Assembly: GCA_021390615.1 (NCBI GenBank)
Contig: JAJEJU010000025.1
Coordinates: 1,612,001 to 1,676,000, forward strand
From: Rhodanobacteraceae bacterium ZG21-1
GTDB lineage: Bacteria; Pseudomonadota; Gammaproteobacteria; Xanthomonadales; Rhodanobacteraceae
Direction: 5' to 3'
DNA length: 64,000 nt
The notes below the pieces were generated by a model that was not told where the DNA came from, ran no database searches, and saw nothing but the letters and a program-made list of their open reading frames with translations. A program made the position numbers and the translations under genes. Below are positions 35,015 through 42,939 of the stretch, piece by piece. Each line of letters begins with the position of its first letter. Positions within the stretch are counted from its first letter, which is position 1.

Positions 35015-35715
35015 GGCGCTGTCTCCTTGGCCGGCGTCGCCGGTTGCGCGGCGTACCAGGCGCCGAGTGCGGCGATGTCGGCCTCGTCGAGCTTGGCCGC
35101 CACGCGCTGCATCAGCTGCATGGGATCGTTGTGGCGTCGACCCTGTTGCCAGGCATGCAGCTGATTGGCCATATAGACGGCCGAATGCGCCGCCAGTGGC
35201 GGAAAGTGCTCACCCACGCCGATGCCGCCCAGCCCATGGCACTGCTCGCAGGCCGGCAGGCCCGCCGACCAGCGTCCGCGCGTGGCCAGCAGTTGCGCAC
35301 GCTGCGCAGCCTCGCCGGTCGGCGGCGCAGGCGCTACGGCGGACGGTGGCGGCAGCCGGCTGTAGTACGCCGCCATCGCGTCGCGCTCGGCCTCGCTCAA
35401 GGCGCTGGCCACCGGCCGCATGGTCGGATCGGCGCGCGAGCCGTCGGCAAAATCGTCCAGCTGCTTACGCAGATAGGCCTGCGGCAGGCCGGCCAGGCGC
35501 GGAAAACCGGCCGCCGACATGCCGCCACCATCAGCCGCGTGGCAAGCCATGCACGGCGCCACGCCATGCCCATTGCCTTGGTGCGCGATGGTGGCGCCAT
35601 CGGGCGGCGAATCCGCCCAGGCGACCGTCGCACGCGACAGGCCGAACAGCGCGATCAGGCAGGCGATAAATCGGGCCGCAGCGAGGCGATGGCGCTTGTC
35701 GGTGACGACGGCCAT
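35011..35715 (-). CDS. Dihaem cytochrome c4-like (TsdB-like electron acceptor)
   Basis: A 234-residue protein with a signal peptide (FIACLIALFGLSRATVAWA) and two CxxCH sites, CMACH at 55-59 and CEQCH at 156-160, each followed by a Met-containing segment. The two-domain layout (FPRLAGLPQAYLRKQLDDF and later FPPLAAHSAVYMANQL) is that of cytochrome c4. In TsdBA pairs this protein takes electrons from TsdA. The ATG at 35715 has a GAGGTG ribosome site. A 131-base gap of degenerate repeats separates it from the upstream binding-protein gene. Confidence 0.87.
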   Translation of the reverse strand: MAVVTDKRHRLAAARFIACLIALFGLSRATVAWADSPPDGATIAHQGNGHGVAPCMACHAADGGGMSAAGFPRLAGLPQAYLRKQLDDFADGSRADPTMRPVASALSEAERDAMAAYYSRLPPPSAVAPAPPTGEAAQRAQLLATRGRWSAGLPACEQCHGLGGIGVGEHFPPLAAHSAVYMANQLHAWQQGRRHNDPMQLMQRVAAKLDEADIAALGAWYAAQPATPAKETAP

Positions 35716-35846
35716 GACACCTCGTATATCCGCCTCGTGGATGCTCCTGCTCGAAACATCCATGTGGTGCACACGCTCACTTGCGACATGGGTGGCATCT
35801 GGCCATCCGTATGCAGCAGCCGTTCTCGCATTCGCAGACCCGCTGC

Positions 35847-37235
35847 TCACGGCGCCGATCCATCCATCGAGGGCGACCGTTCCTGTGCATCGGATACCGG
35901 CTTCGTGGACGCCTCGACTTGGGATGTCCGCGGCACTTGTCCATCCATGGACGGCGGCCGCTCTAACGCATCCAGCGTTCGCGGCACTTGTCCATCCATG
36001 GACGGCGGCCGCTCCAACGCATCCAGCGTTCGCGGCACTTGTCCATCCATGGACGGCGGCCGCTCCAACGCATCCAGCGTTCGCGGCACTTGTCCATCCA
36101 TGGACGGCGCCTGGAAGGCGTATTTGCGGTAGATGGCTTGTGCCTGCGGCGAGCGCATAAAGGCGAGGAAGTCGCGAGCGGCCTGTGCGTGCGGCGCGCC
36201 CTTCATGCGTGCGGCGGTATAGGTGGCCACGGCGTTCTGCGCCGCGGGGATCGCCACCGTCTCCACCGGGCGATGCAGGATCGCCTGCTGGAAATACGCC
36301 TCGGTGGCCCATACCGGCGCCGCGTCCGAACTGCCGTCGAGCACGCGCAGAGGCGACTGGCGGTGATGGATCTGGGTGAGGAAAGTGCTGCCGTCATGCA
36401 CCTTGTCCTGCATGATGCGCTGGTCCAGCGCCTCGCCGCCGGCCTTGCGGTAGCTGGCCTCGATCTGTTTTGCGACGCCTTCCCATTGCGGATTGGGCAT
36501 GCTCACGCGCACGTCGGCGCGACCGAGGTCGGCCAGCCCGCGAATGTGCTTGGGATTGCCCTTGGCCACCAGGATCGCCAGCGGGTTGCGCGCGTAGTCG
36601 TAGCTCTCGGCGATCCAGCCCTGCTGCTGGCGCTGTTCGATCTCGTTCTTGCCGGCAGTGAACACGTCCGGCTTCAGTTCGATCTTGAGGTTGCCCATCA
36701 CCAGCGAGCCGGTTTCGATCTGCCTGGCCAGGATGCCCGGCGGCAAAGTCTCGGCGTAGATGCGCGTGTATTGCGGATAGGCCCGGCGGAACGCGGCCAG
36801 CAAGTCGTGCACCACCATGAACTGGTTGCCGGCGAAGAACACCGTCAGCTGCGGATCGACGATGTCGCCGTGCAGGTCGGCGATCGCGTCCACCGGCGGC
36901 ACCGCGAAGGACACGCCGCCAGCCGGCGGCGGGTTCCACGGTGGCAGATAGTCCGGCTGCGCAGCCGCCCCTGCGGACTGCGGCGCGGATGTGCCCGGCA
37001 CTTGTCCATCGGTGGACGCCGACCGCTCTGATGCATCCTGCGCCAGCTTTATCGGTGCCCCTTCTTGGGGTGTCTGCTGTGTAGACACCCCCTCTTGGGG
37101 CGCCGGCTTTATCGGTGCCCCTTGTTGGGGCGTTTGCGATGCTTGTCCATCCATGGACGACGGCCGCTCTGTCGCAAACACGCTGCCGCATGCGACCACC
37201 GTCAACGCCAGCGACAGCGCGAGACGGCGGCTCAT
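35847..37235 (-). CDS. Periplasmic substrate-binding protein with SMDG repeat modules
   Basis: A 462-residue exported protein. After the signal (LALSLALTVVACGSVFA), residues ~22-85 contain two degenerate SMDGQ units and TPQ(Q/E)GAPIK words. The core (~100-375) is a type 2 periplasmic-binding fold of the ModA/SBP_bac_11 kind, with LTVFFAGNQFMVVHDLLAAF and ARNPLAILVAKGNP. From ~376 the protein is a tandem of the 17-residue unit SMDGQVPRTLDALERPP, three complete and then degenerate units, ending SPSMDGSAP. The repeats lie outside the folded core at both ends. The ligand is unknown; the operon with a DsrE-like protein and TsdBA suggests an oxidised or reduced sulfur anion. Start overlaps the DsrE-like stop. 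Confidence 0.82.
   Translation of the reverse strand: MSRRLALSLALTVVACGSVFATERPSSMDGQASQTPQQGAPIKPAPQEGVSTQQTPQEGAPIKLAQDASERSASTDGQVPGTSAPQSAGAAAQPDYLPPWNPPPAGGVSFAVPPVDAIADLHGDIVDPQLTVFFAGNQFMVVHDLLAAFRRAYPQYTRIYAETLPPGILARQIETGSLVMGNLKIELKPDVFTAGKNEIEQRQQQGWIAESYDYARNPLAILVAKGNPKHIRGLADLGRADVRVSMPNPQWEGVAKQIEASYRKAGGEALDQRIMQDKVHDGSTFLTQIHHRQSPLRVLDGSSDAAPVWATEAYFQQAILHRPVETVAIPAAQNAVATYTAARMKGAPHAQAARDFLAFMRSPQAQAIYRKYAFQAPSMDGQVPRTLDALERPPSMDGQVPRTLDALERPPSMDGQVPRTLDALERPPSMDGQVPRTSQVEASTKPVSDAQERSPSMDGSAP
35932..36109 (-). repeat. Tandem 51-bp repeat inside the binding-protein gene
   Basis: Three full 51-base units begin at 35932, 35983 and 36034 and a partial fourth at 36085-36109. 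They differ by a single C/T base. Each contains TCCATCCATGGA and GCGGCCGC. Because 51 is a multiple of three, each adds 17 residues without changing the frame. Confidence 0.97.
36997..37176 (-). repeat. Degenerate copies of the same repeat near the 5' end of the gene
   Basis: GGCACTTGTCCATCGGTGGA with a following CCGCTCTGATGCATCC at 36997 onward, and GCTTGTCCATCCATGGACGA at about 37141 onward, match the 51-base unit. Between them a CTTTATCGGTGCCCCTT word occurs twice, encoding the GAPIK repeats. Confidence 0.8.
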
Positions 37236-37762
37236 AGCGGCATCAGGCCATAGCCCTGCTGTTCCAGCTCGGTGATGGTGGTGAGCGCGGACAAGGCCAG
37301 GGTGACGTCCTTCGCCACCCAGTCGTTCTGGTAGTGATGTTCGGCCACGGCCTGGCCGCACACCGCCACGTCCACGCCAGCCTTGCGCAGCTGGGCGATC
37401 ACCGGCAGGTTCGGGTTGGCCACGCCGAACTGGGCGCGATAGTGCGCATCGTCCAGCGCCAGCGGGGTAGCCGGGCCATAGGCGACGGCGACAAACTTCA
37501 GGTGATCCAGCGGCACGCCGGAGGCCGCATACAGGTTCACCGTGCGCGCGAGCCGTTCCAGCCCCGGGTTCACCGCCGACGGCTTGTCGCTGTCCTTGCT
37601 CAGCGCGAACACCACCTTGTAGGTCGCCGCGCGGTCCGGCTGGTAGGCCGCCTGCGGCAGCGGATGAAAGGCGCCGGCGGCGCTGATCGGCGCATCGGCG
37701 GCCAGCGCGTTGGCACCGGCCAGCAGGCCAAGGGCACAGCAAAACAGGATCGGACGTAGCAC
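37232..37762 (-). CDS. DsrE/F-like exported protein
   Basis: A 176-residue protein that starts with a GTG at 37762, eight bases after GGGAGA, giving a good signal peptide (LRPILFCCALGLLAGANALAA). No ATG in a sensible place is available. The mature region has the DsrE-like core with YKVVFALSKD, VNLYAASGVPLDHLKFVAV, and VDVAVCGQAVA, where Cys is at the usual sulfur-carrying place. DsrE-type proteins bind or relay sulfane sulfur. First gene of the sulfur operon; its stop overlaps the binding-protein start (ATGA). Confidence 0.78.
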   Translation of the reverse strand: MLRPILFCCALGLLAGANALAADAPISAAGAFHPLPQAAYQPDRAATYKVVFALSKDSDKPSAVNPGLERLARTVNLYAASGVPLDHLKFVAVAYGPATPLALDDAHYRAQFGVANPNLPVIAQLRKAGVDVAVCGQAVAEHHYQNDWVAKDVTLALSALTTITELEQQGYGLMPL

Positions 37763-38236
37763 GAGGGTTTCTCCCGGTGGCAGCGCCCGGCGGCGCCATG
37801 CGTGCACGCTACCGCCGATCGGGACATCAGACAATTTCATGTTGCGTATGGACCGGATAAGCCGGCCTTATCTGCATGACGCCGCGCCGCAGCGCACACG
37901 CGCTGCCGCATGGGACATCGACGGAAAGCACGATCCAGAAGCCTGTTCTCGATGTCCAGGCGCCTCGCGATGTCATCGATCAGCGGTCAGATCGTCATGC
38001 GTGGCAGCAGCCCACGCGCGGTCAGACCACGCCGCGCGCAGCCGCATGGCGACCCCGCGATGACCACCCACCAGGCCGAGCTGGCTTTGCCGCATCCTCG
38101 CGTGGGCATTCCGCCATGGATCGACGCCCGCCGCTTCGTGCTTCCTCGACCTGCGCAAACCGTTCCCTACACGAAGTATCTGGAGATCGCGAACAGGTTC
38201 TAAGATGCAGGCTTCGCCATGGGGAACTCGCGCATC
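37763..38236. other. Gene-free stretch between the sulfur operon and the amidohydrolase
   Basis: It holds the divergent promoters and one copy of the dispersed repeat (38020-38167). A short frame ending at 38203 lies over the repeat and is not supported as a gene. Confidence 0.5.
38020..38167 (+). repeat. Dispersed intergenic repeat, copy B
   Basis: Matches 25692-25838 on the opposite strand; see copy A. The best block reads CCGCCATGGATCGACG here and CCGCCGTGGATCGACG there. In one frame both encode a PPWID word followed by an aromatic-Leu-Pro-rich stretch. Confidence 0.65.
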
Positions 38237-39622
38237 ATGACTGCCTCCTCTGTGTCCCGCCGCCTGCTCGCGCTGCTGATCGCCTCGACGCTGTCGACGG
38301 CGCTTCCCGCCGATACCGCGCCCGCCGGCGGGCCTGCCGCTGCATCCAGCGTCGAGGTAGTGCACTGCGCGCACCTGCTCGATCCTGCCGCAGGCAAGCT
38401 GCTCGGCGAGTCCACCCTGGTGGTGGAGAACGGGCGCATCAAGGAACTGCGCGACGGCGCCGTCGATCCCAAGCCCTATGCGGACGCAGCCAGCACCGCG
38501 GGCGCCAGCTTTCGCTACGTCAATCTGCTGCAGCAGACCTGCATGCCGGGCCTGATCGACACGCACACCCATCTCACCAACGAGACCAGCCCCACCCTGT
38601 ACAGCGACCAGTTCCGCTGGAACGAGGCCGACTATGCGATCCGCTCCACCGTCTACGCGCGGCGCACCCTGCTGGCCGGCTTCACCAGCGTGCGCAATGT
38701 CGGTGACAACGCCTACGACTCGGTGGCTCTGCGCAATGCGATCAATGCCGGCGTCGTGCCCGGCCCGCGCATCTTCAGCGCCGGCGTGCCGATCGGCACC
38801 ACCGGCGGCCACGCCGATCCCACCGACGGCTACCGCAGCGACCTGGCCGGCCATCCCGGACCGGACGACGGCATCATCAACAGCCCGGAAGACGCCTGGA
38901 AGGCGGTGCGCCAGCACTACAAGAACGGCGTCGACCTGATCAAGATCATGCCCTCGGGCGGCGTGCTGGACGAAAGCGCCAGCGCCGACAACGCGCAGAT
39001 GACCATCGAGGAGATCAAGGCAGTGGTCGCCGCCGCGCACGACTACGGCTTCACCGTGGCCGCGCACGCGCACGGTGCCGAGGCAATCCGCCGCGCGGTG
39101 CTGGGCGGGGTCGACTCGATCGAGCACGGCACCTTCATGGACGACGCCGACATGAAGCTGATGAAGGAGCACGGCACCTGGTACGTGCCCACCATCATCG
39201 CCGGCAAGTACGTGCAGGAAATGGCCGGGAAGCCGGGCTACTACCCGCCGCAGGTGGCGGCCAAGGCCAAGCTGGTCGGGCCGATCATCCAGGCCACCGC
39301 CGGCAAGGCCTACCGCGCCGGGGTGAAGATCGCCTTCGGCACCGACGCGGCGGTGTACCCGCACGGCCAGAACGCCAAGGAATTCGAATACATGGTGCAG
39401 GCCGGCATGCCGCCGATGTTCGCCCTGCAGGCGGCCACCACGCATGCCGCCGAGCTGCTGCACAAGCCGGACGAGCTGGGCCGGATCGCGGTGGGCCGCC
39501 GGGCCGACGTGATCGCGGTGCCCGGCAACCCGCTGGACGACATCACCGCCATGCAGCGGGTCAGCTTCGTGATGAAGGACGGCGTGGTCTACAAGTTCGA
39601 CGGCCAGCCGGAACACCTGTAG
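38237..39622 (+). CDS. Exported metal-dependent amidohydrolase (Xaa-Pro/Arg dipeptidase-like)
   Basis: A 461-residue periplasmic hydrolase. It has a signal peptide (RRLLALLIASTLSTALP). Metal ligands are the HTH pair in DTHTHL (~His110, His112), a Lys in LIKIMPSGG that is normally carboxylated, HAHG, the EHGT His and the final Asp in FGTDAA. This pattern is that of the amidohydrolase group with L-Xaa-L-Arg/Lys dipeptidases and prolidase-like enzymes. ATG 38237 follows GGGGAA; an ATG at 38219 would add six residues. Monocistronic, divergent from the sulfur operon. Confidence 0.9.
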   Translation: MTASSVSRRLLALLIASTLSTALPADTAPAGGPAAASSVEVVHCAHLLDPAAGKLLGESTLVVENGRIKELRDGAVDPKPYADAASTAGASFRYVNLLQQTCMPGLIDTHTHLTNETSPTLYSDQFRWNEADYAIRSTVYARRTLLAGFTSVRNVGDNAYDSVALRNAINAGVVPGPRIFSAGVPIGTTGGHADPTDGYRSDLAGHPGPDDGIINSPEDAWKAVRQHYKNGVDLIKIMPSGGVLDESASADNAQMTIEEIKAVVAAAHDYGFTVAAHAHGAEAIRRAVLGGVDSIEHGTFMDDADMKLMKEHGTWYVPTIIAGKYVQEMAGKPGYYPPQVAAKAKLVGPIIQATAGKAYRAGVKIAFGTDAAVYPHGQNAKEFEYMVQAGMPPMFALQAATTHAAELLHKPDELGRIAVGRRADVIAVPGNPLDDITAMQRVSFVMKDGVVYKFDGQPEHL

Positions 39623-39645
39623 CAGCCCCGTCGCCGGCGATCCTG

Positions 39646-39651
39646 TAGCAT
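39646..39651 (+). promoter_or_regulatory. Candidate -10 (TAGCAT) of ubiE, leaderless geometry
   Basis: TAGCAT ends six bases before the ubiE ATG with no ribosome site between. The spacing is the same as before mutM, plsB and the ABC operon. Confidence 0.4.
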
Positions 39652-39657
39652 GCGCGC

Positions 39658-40425
39658 ATGAACGAAGAACAGCCCACCCCGTCGGCGGGGACCACTCACT
39701 TCGGCTTCCGCGACGTCCCGGTCGGCGACAAGCAGAAGCTGGTCGGTCAGGTATTCACCTCGGTCGCGCGCAGCTACGACCTGATGAACGACCTGATGTC
39801 GTTCGGCATCCACCGCCTGTGGAAGCGCCATTTCGTGGCGGTCAGCGGCGTGCGCCGCGGCGATCGCGTGCTGGATCTGGCCGGCGGCACCGGCGACATC
39901 GCCGCCCTGCTCAAGCCGGTGGTGGGCGAGGCCGGCGAAGTGGTGGTGGGCGACATCAACGCGGCCATGCTCGGCGTGGGCCGCGACCGCCTCACCGACC
40001 GCGGCCTGGTCGGCGGCCTGCGCTGGGCCCAGCTCAACGCCGAATGCCTGCCTTTCCCCGACGCCAGCTTCGATGCGGTGACCATGGCCTTCGGCCTGCG
40101 CAACGTCACCGACAAGGACAAGGCGCTGGCCGACATCCAGCGCGTGCTCAAGCCCGGCGGCCGCGCCCTGGTGCTGGAGTTCTCGCGGGTGCAGAGCGAG
40201 CTGTTCGGCAAGCTGTACGACTTCCACTCCTTCAAGGTGCTGCCCAAGCTGGGCCAGCTGTTCGCCGGCGACGCCGACAGCTACCAGTACCTGGCCGAGT
40301 CGATCCGCAAGCATCCGGATCAGGAAACCCTCAAGGGCATGATGGAGCGCGCCGGCTTCGGCCGCGTGGAAGTGCGCAACCTCAGCAACGGCATCGTGGC
40401 GATCCACCGGGCCTACAAGCTGTAA
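39658..40425 (+). CDS. ubiE: Ubiquinone/menaquinone biosynthesis C-methyltransferase
   Basis: A 255-residue SAM-dependent enzyme that methylates 2-polyprenyl-6-methoxy-benzoquinol (and demethylmenaquinol). Hallmarks are [19 protein letters not shown] near 32-50, the SAM motif [10 protein letters not shown] near 70-79, [12 protein letters not shown] near 140, and a C-terminal [17 protein letters not shown]. All are diagnostic. It begins a group with an SDR-DoxX fusion and a DUF2269 protein. Confidence 0.97.
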   Translation: MNEEQPTPSAGTTHFGFRDVPVGDKQKLVGQVFTSVARSYDLMNDLMSFGIHRLWKRHFVAVSGVRRGDRVLDLAGGTGDIAALLKPVVGEAGEVVVGDINAAMLGVGRDRLTDRGLVGGLRWAQLNAECLPFPDASFDAVTMAFGLRNVTDKDKALADIQRVLKPGGRALVLEFSRVQSELFGKLYDFHSFKVLPKLGQLFAGDADSYQYLAESIRKHPDQETLKGMMERAGFGRVEVRNLSNGIVAIHRAYKL

Positions 40426-40434
40426 TCCCGCGCC

Positions 40435-41730
40435 ATGCGCGTGCTGGTCACCGGCGCCTACGGCTTTATCGGCGCGTCTATCGTCGCCGCCCTGCTCGCC
40501 GCGGGTCATGAGGTGGTCTGCGCGGTGCGCGGCGCCCGCATCGACCAACGCTTTCCCACGCTGCGCGCGGTGGCCTGCGACATGGCGCGCGACCTGCGCA
40601 GCGAGGACTGGCTGCCGCGGCTGGACGGCATCGAGGCGGTGGTGAACTGCGCCGGCATCCTGCGCGAGCGCGGCACCGAGCGCTTCGAGGCAGTGCACGT
40701 GCAGGCGCCGCTCGCGCTGTACCGGGCCTGTGCGCAGCGCGGCGTGCAGCGGGTAGTGCAGATCTCCGCGCTGGGCAGCGAACGCGACGGCCTCTTCATC
40801 GCCTCCAAGCATCGCGGCGACGCCGAGCTGCTCGCGCTGCCGCTGACGGCGACGATCCTGCGGCCCTCGCTGGTCTACAGCGCGCGAGGCTCCTACGGCG
40901 GCACCTCGCTGCTGCGCGCGATGGCGGCCCTGCCCTGGCTGATCACCGTGCCGCGCAGCGCCCTGCGGCCTTGCGTGCAGCCGATCGCGGCCGAGGACGT
41001 GGCGCTGGCCGTAGTCGCGGCATTGGCCAGGCCGACGCAGCACAGCCAGGTGCTCGAACTGGTCGGCCCGCAGGCGATGGGCCTGGGCGACTACCTGCAG
41101 CGCTGGCGCCGCTGGCTCGATCTGCCTCCTGCGCGGCTGTGGCCGGTGCCGGACGGACCGGTGCGGCTGGCCAGCCGCGTGGGCGAAGCACTGGGCCGCG
41201 GCCCGCTGGGCGAGACCATGCGGCGCATGCTGGAGCACGGCAACCTCGGCCAGACCGATGCGCTGACCCGCATGCAGGAAGCGCTCAGCCTGGCGCCACG
41301 CTCGCTGGAACAAGCCCTGGCCGAAGCGCCCAGCCAGGAGCAGGACCGCTGGCATGCGCGGCTCTATCTCGCGCTGCCGCTGCTGCGCCTGAGCCTGGCC
41401 CTGCTGTGGCTGGCCTCCGGCGTGGTCGGCTGGCTGCTGCCGGCGTCCGCGGTGGTTGCCGCCGGCGCGGGCGGTCCGCTGGCCACGGCGCCGATGCTCG
41501 CGTTGGCGCGCGCGACGGCAAGCCTGGACCTGCTGCTGGGCGCGCTGTGCCTGCTGCGCTGGCGGCCACGCTGGGTGCTTGCCGCGATGCTCGCGATGCT
41601 GCTCGGCTACACCGTCGGCATCGGCCTGCTGTGGCCGCAGCACTGGCTGGATCCGTTCGGCGGCCTGCTGAAGAACCTGCCGCTGCTGGCGGCGCTGATC
41701 GCCTTGCTGGCGGTGGAACCGCGCCGATGA
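40435..41730 (+). CDS. NAD(P)-binding SDR fused to a DoxX-like membrane domain
   Basis: A 431-residue two-part protein. Residues 1-~290 form an extended/atypical SDR (NmrA-like) with the cofactor loop TGAYGFIGA at 7-15, VVNCAGILRERG near 72 and ASKHRGDAEL. Residues ~300-431 contain four hydrophobic segments resembling the DoxX-like family. Such fusions occur in proteobacteria with unknown role; a quinone or electron link is only suggested by the neighbouring ubiE. It starts nine bases after the ubiE stop and overlaps the DUF2269 gene by ATGA. Confidence 0.85.
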   Translation: MRVLVTGAYGFIGASIVAALLAAGHEVVCAVRGARIDQRFPTLRAVACDMARDLRSEDWLPRLDGIEAVVNCAGILRERGTERFEAVHVQAPLALYRACAQRGVQRVVQISALGSERDGLFIASKHRGDAELLALPLTATILRPSLVYSARGSYGGTSLLRAMAALPWLITVPRSALRPCVQPIAAEDVALAVVAALARPTQHSQVLELVGPQAMGLGDYLQRWRRWLDLPPARLWPVPDGPVRLASRVGEALGRGPLGETMRRMLEHGNLGQTDALTRMQEALSLAPRSLEQALAEAPSQEQDRWHARLYLALPLLRLSLALLWLASGVVGWLLPASAVVAAGAGGPLATAPMLALARATASLDLLLGALCLLRWRPRWVLAAMLAMLLGYTVGIGLLWPQHWLDPFGGLLKNLPLLAALIALLAVEPRR

Positions 41731-42206
41731 ACGTCTACGTCTTGCTCAAGCTGCTGCACATTCTTTCCTCCACCCTGCTGTTCGGCACCGGCCTGGGCAC
41801 CGCCTTCTTCATGTGGTTCACCTGGCGCAGCGGCAATCTCGCCGCCATCGCCACCGCGGCGCGGCTGACCGTGCGCGCCGACTGGCTGTTCACCACGCCG
41901 GCGGTGCTGCTGCAGCCGATCACCGGCGTCGCCCTGGTTCGCCTGATGGGCTTTCCCTGGCATACGCCGTGGCTGCTGGCGGCGATCGCGCTGTACCTGC
42001 TCACCGGCGCCTGCTGGCTGCCGGTGGTGTGGCTGCAGTTGCGCGTGCGCGACCTCGCAGTCGCCGCGCTGGCGGACGGCCAAACCTCGCCGCCACCGAT
42101 ATGCCAGCGCTATATGCGCCGCTGGTTCGCGCTCGGCTGGCCGGCCTTTCTCGCCGTGCTGGGCATCTTCTGGCTGATGGTGGCCAAGCCGCCGCTGTGG
42201 CAGTGA
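41727..42206 (+). CDS. DUF2269 family membrane protein
   Basis: A 159-residue protein with four predicted membrane helices. It opens MNVYVLLKLLHILSSTLLFG and contains TVRADWLFTTPAVLLQPITG, typical of DUF2269. Overlap with the SDR-DoxX stop (ATGA) shows coupling. DUF2269 proteins commonly accompany DoxX-like SDRs. Function unknown. Confidence 0.85.
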   Translation: MNVYVLLKLLHILSSTLLFGTGLGTAFFMWFTWRSGNLAAIATAARLTVRADWLFTTPAVLLQPITGVALVRLMGFPWHTPWLLAAIALYLLTGACWLPVVWLQLRVRDLAVAALADGQTSPPPICQRYMRRWFALGWPAFLAVLGIFWLMVAKPPLWQ

Positions 42207-42352
42207 GGCTGGCGCCTCGGACCGCACGCGCCAATGCTGCACCGGCTTCGATCACAGCCCAGTCACCTGACGACAAGGAGCCGACCCATGCATGCCGGCA
42301 TCTCATCCGTCCTTTAAGCTAGGTGCGAGCTCCCACCGGTTCGAGGCCATCG

Positions 42353-42841
42353 ATGAAAACGCTGCTGCCATGGATTGCGCTGTTGCTGCTGGCGACGACT
42401 GCACTCGCCGGTCCTGCCGAAAACTGGGTCGTGCTGCCGGGCAGTCAGGCTGCTCATGTACTGGCGCAGTGCTCCCGCGCGGCGCCGCCCCATATCGACG
42501 GCACGTGGGAGGTTTCACCCGCTGTCGCCAAACAGCTGGAAGCCGATCTGCCCAAGTTGGCAGCCGATCTGCCCAAGCTGACAGCCGCCGCCTCGAAGAG
42601 CTGCTGCACCATGGAAGACAGCCGCATGCGGCACCTGCTGGACTCCAGACGCCAGTACGTCGGCATCGTCATCCAGGGCCATCAATACGTGTATATCAAC
42701 GCCTTCCCGGATGAATTCGACACAGCCAAGTGGCGGACCAGTCCGGTCGGCGTGTGCGACGGCGGCCCCTCATTCTGGGGCGCCTTGTACGACCCGGCCA
42801 CGCACCGCTTCTCCGGGCTCGCCTTCAACGGGTACGCTTGA
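42353..42841 (+). CDS. Small exported protein of unknown function
   Basis: A 162-residue protein with a clean signal peptide (MKTLLPWIALLLLATTALAG). The mature part has Cys residues at QCSRAAP, SCCTMED and VCDGGPS that may form disulfides, and an aromatic QGHQYVYINAFP strand. A 21-base direct repeat (42542-42562 and 42563-42583) duplicates the word ADLPKL(A/T). I recognise no domain. Confidence 0.75.
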   Translation: MKTLLPWIALLLLATTALAGPAENWVVLPGSQAAHVLAQCSRAAPPHIDGTWEVSPAVAKQLEADLPKLAADLPKLTAAASKSCCTMEDSRMRHLLDSRRQYVGIVIQGHQYVYINAFPDEFDTAKWRTSPVGVCDGGPSFWGALYDPATHRFSGLAFNGYA

Positions 42842-42939
42842 GCGAGCGAATCGGCAGTCGCTAACGACCCGCCACTCGTTCCCGATCCTCGCCATGCGCC
42901 ACGAGCCAAGCTCCCACCGCACGATCACCGCGCCGTCAC

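Noticed and set aside
35011-36312. A longer form of the c4-type cytochrome starting far upstream
   Set aside because: The extra part reads through the 51-bp repeats in another frame (VHGWTS words); the ATG at 35715 has the ribosome site and signal peptide.
37910-38203. A small gene of 97 codons before the amidohydrolase
   Set aside because: It overlaps the dispersed intergenic repeat, has no ribosome site and shows no family likeness.
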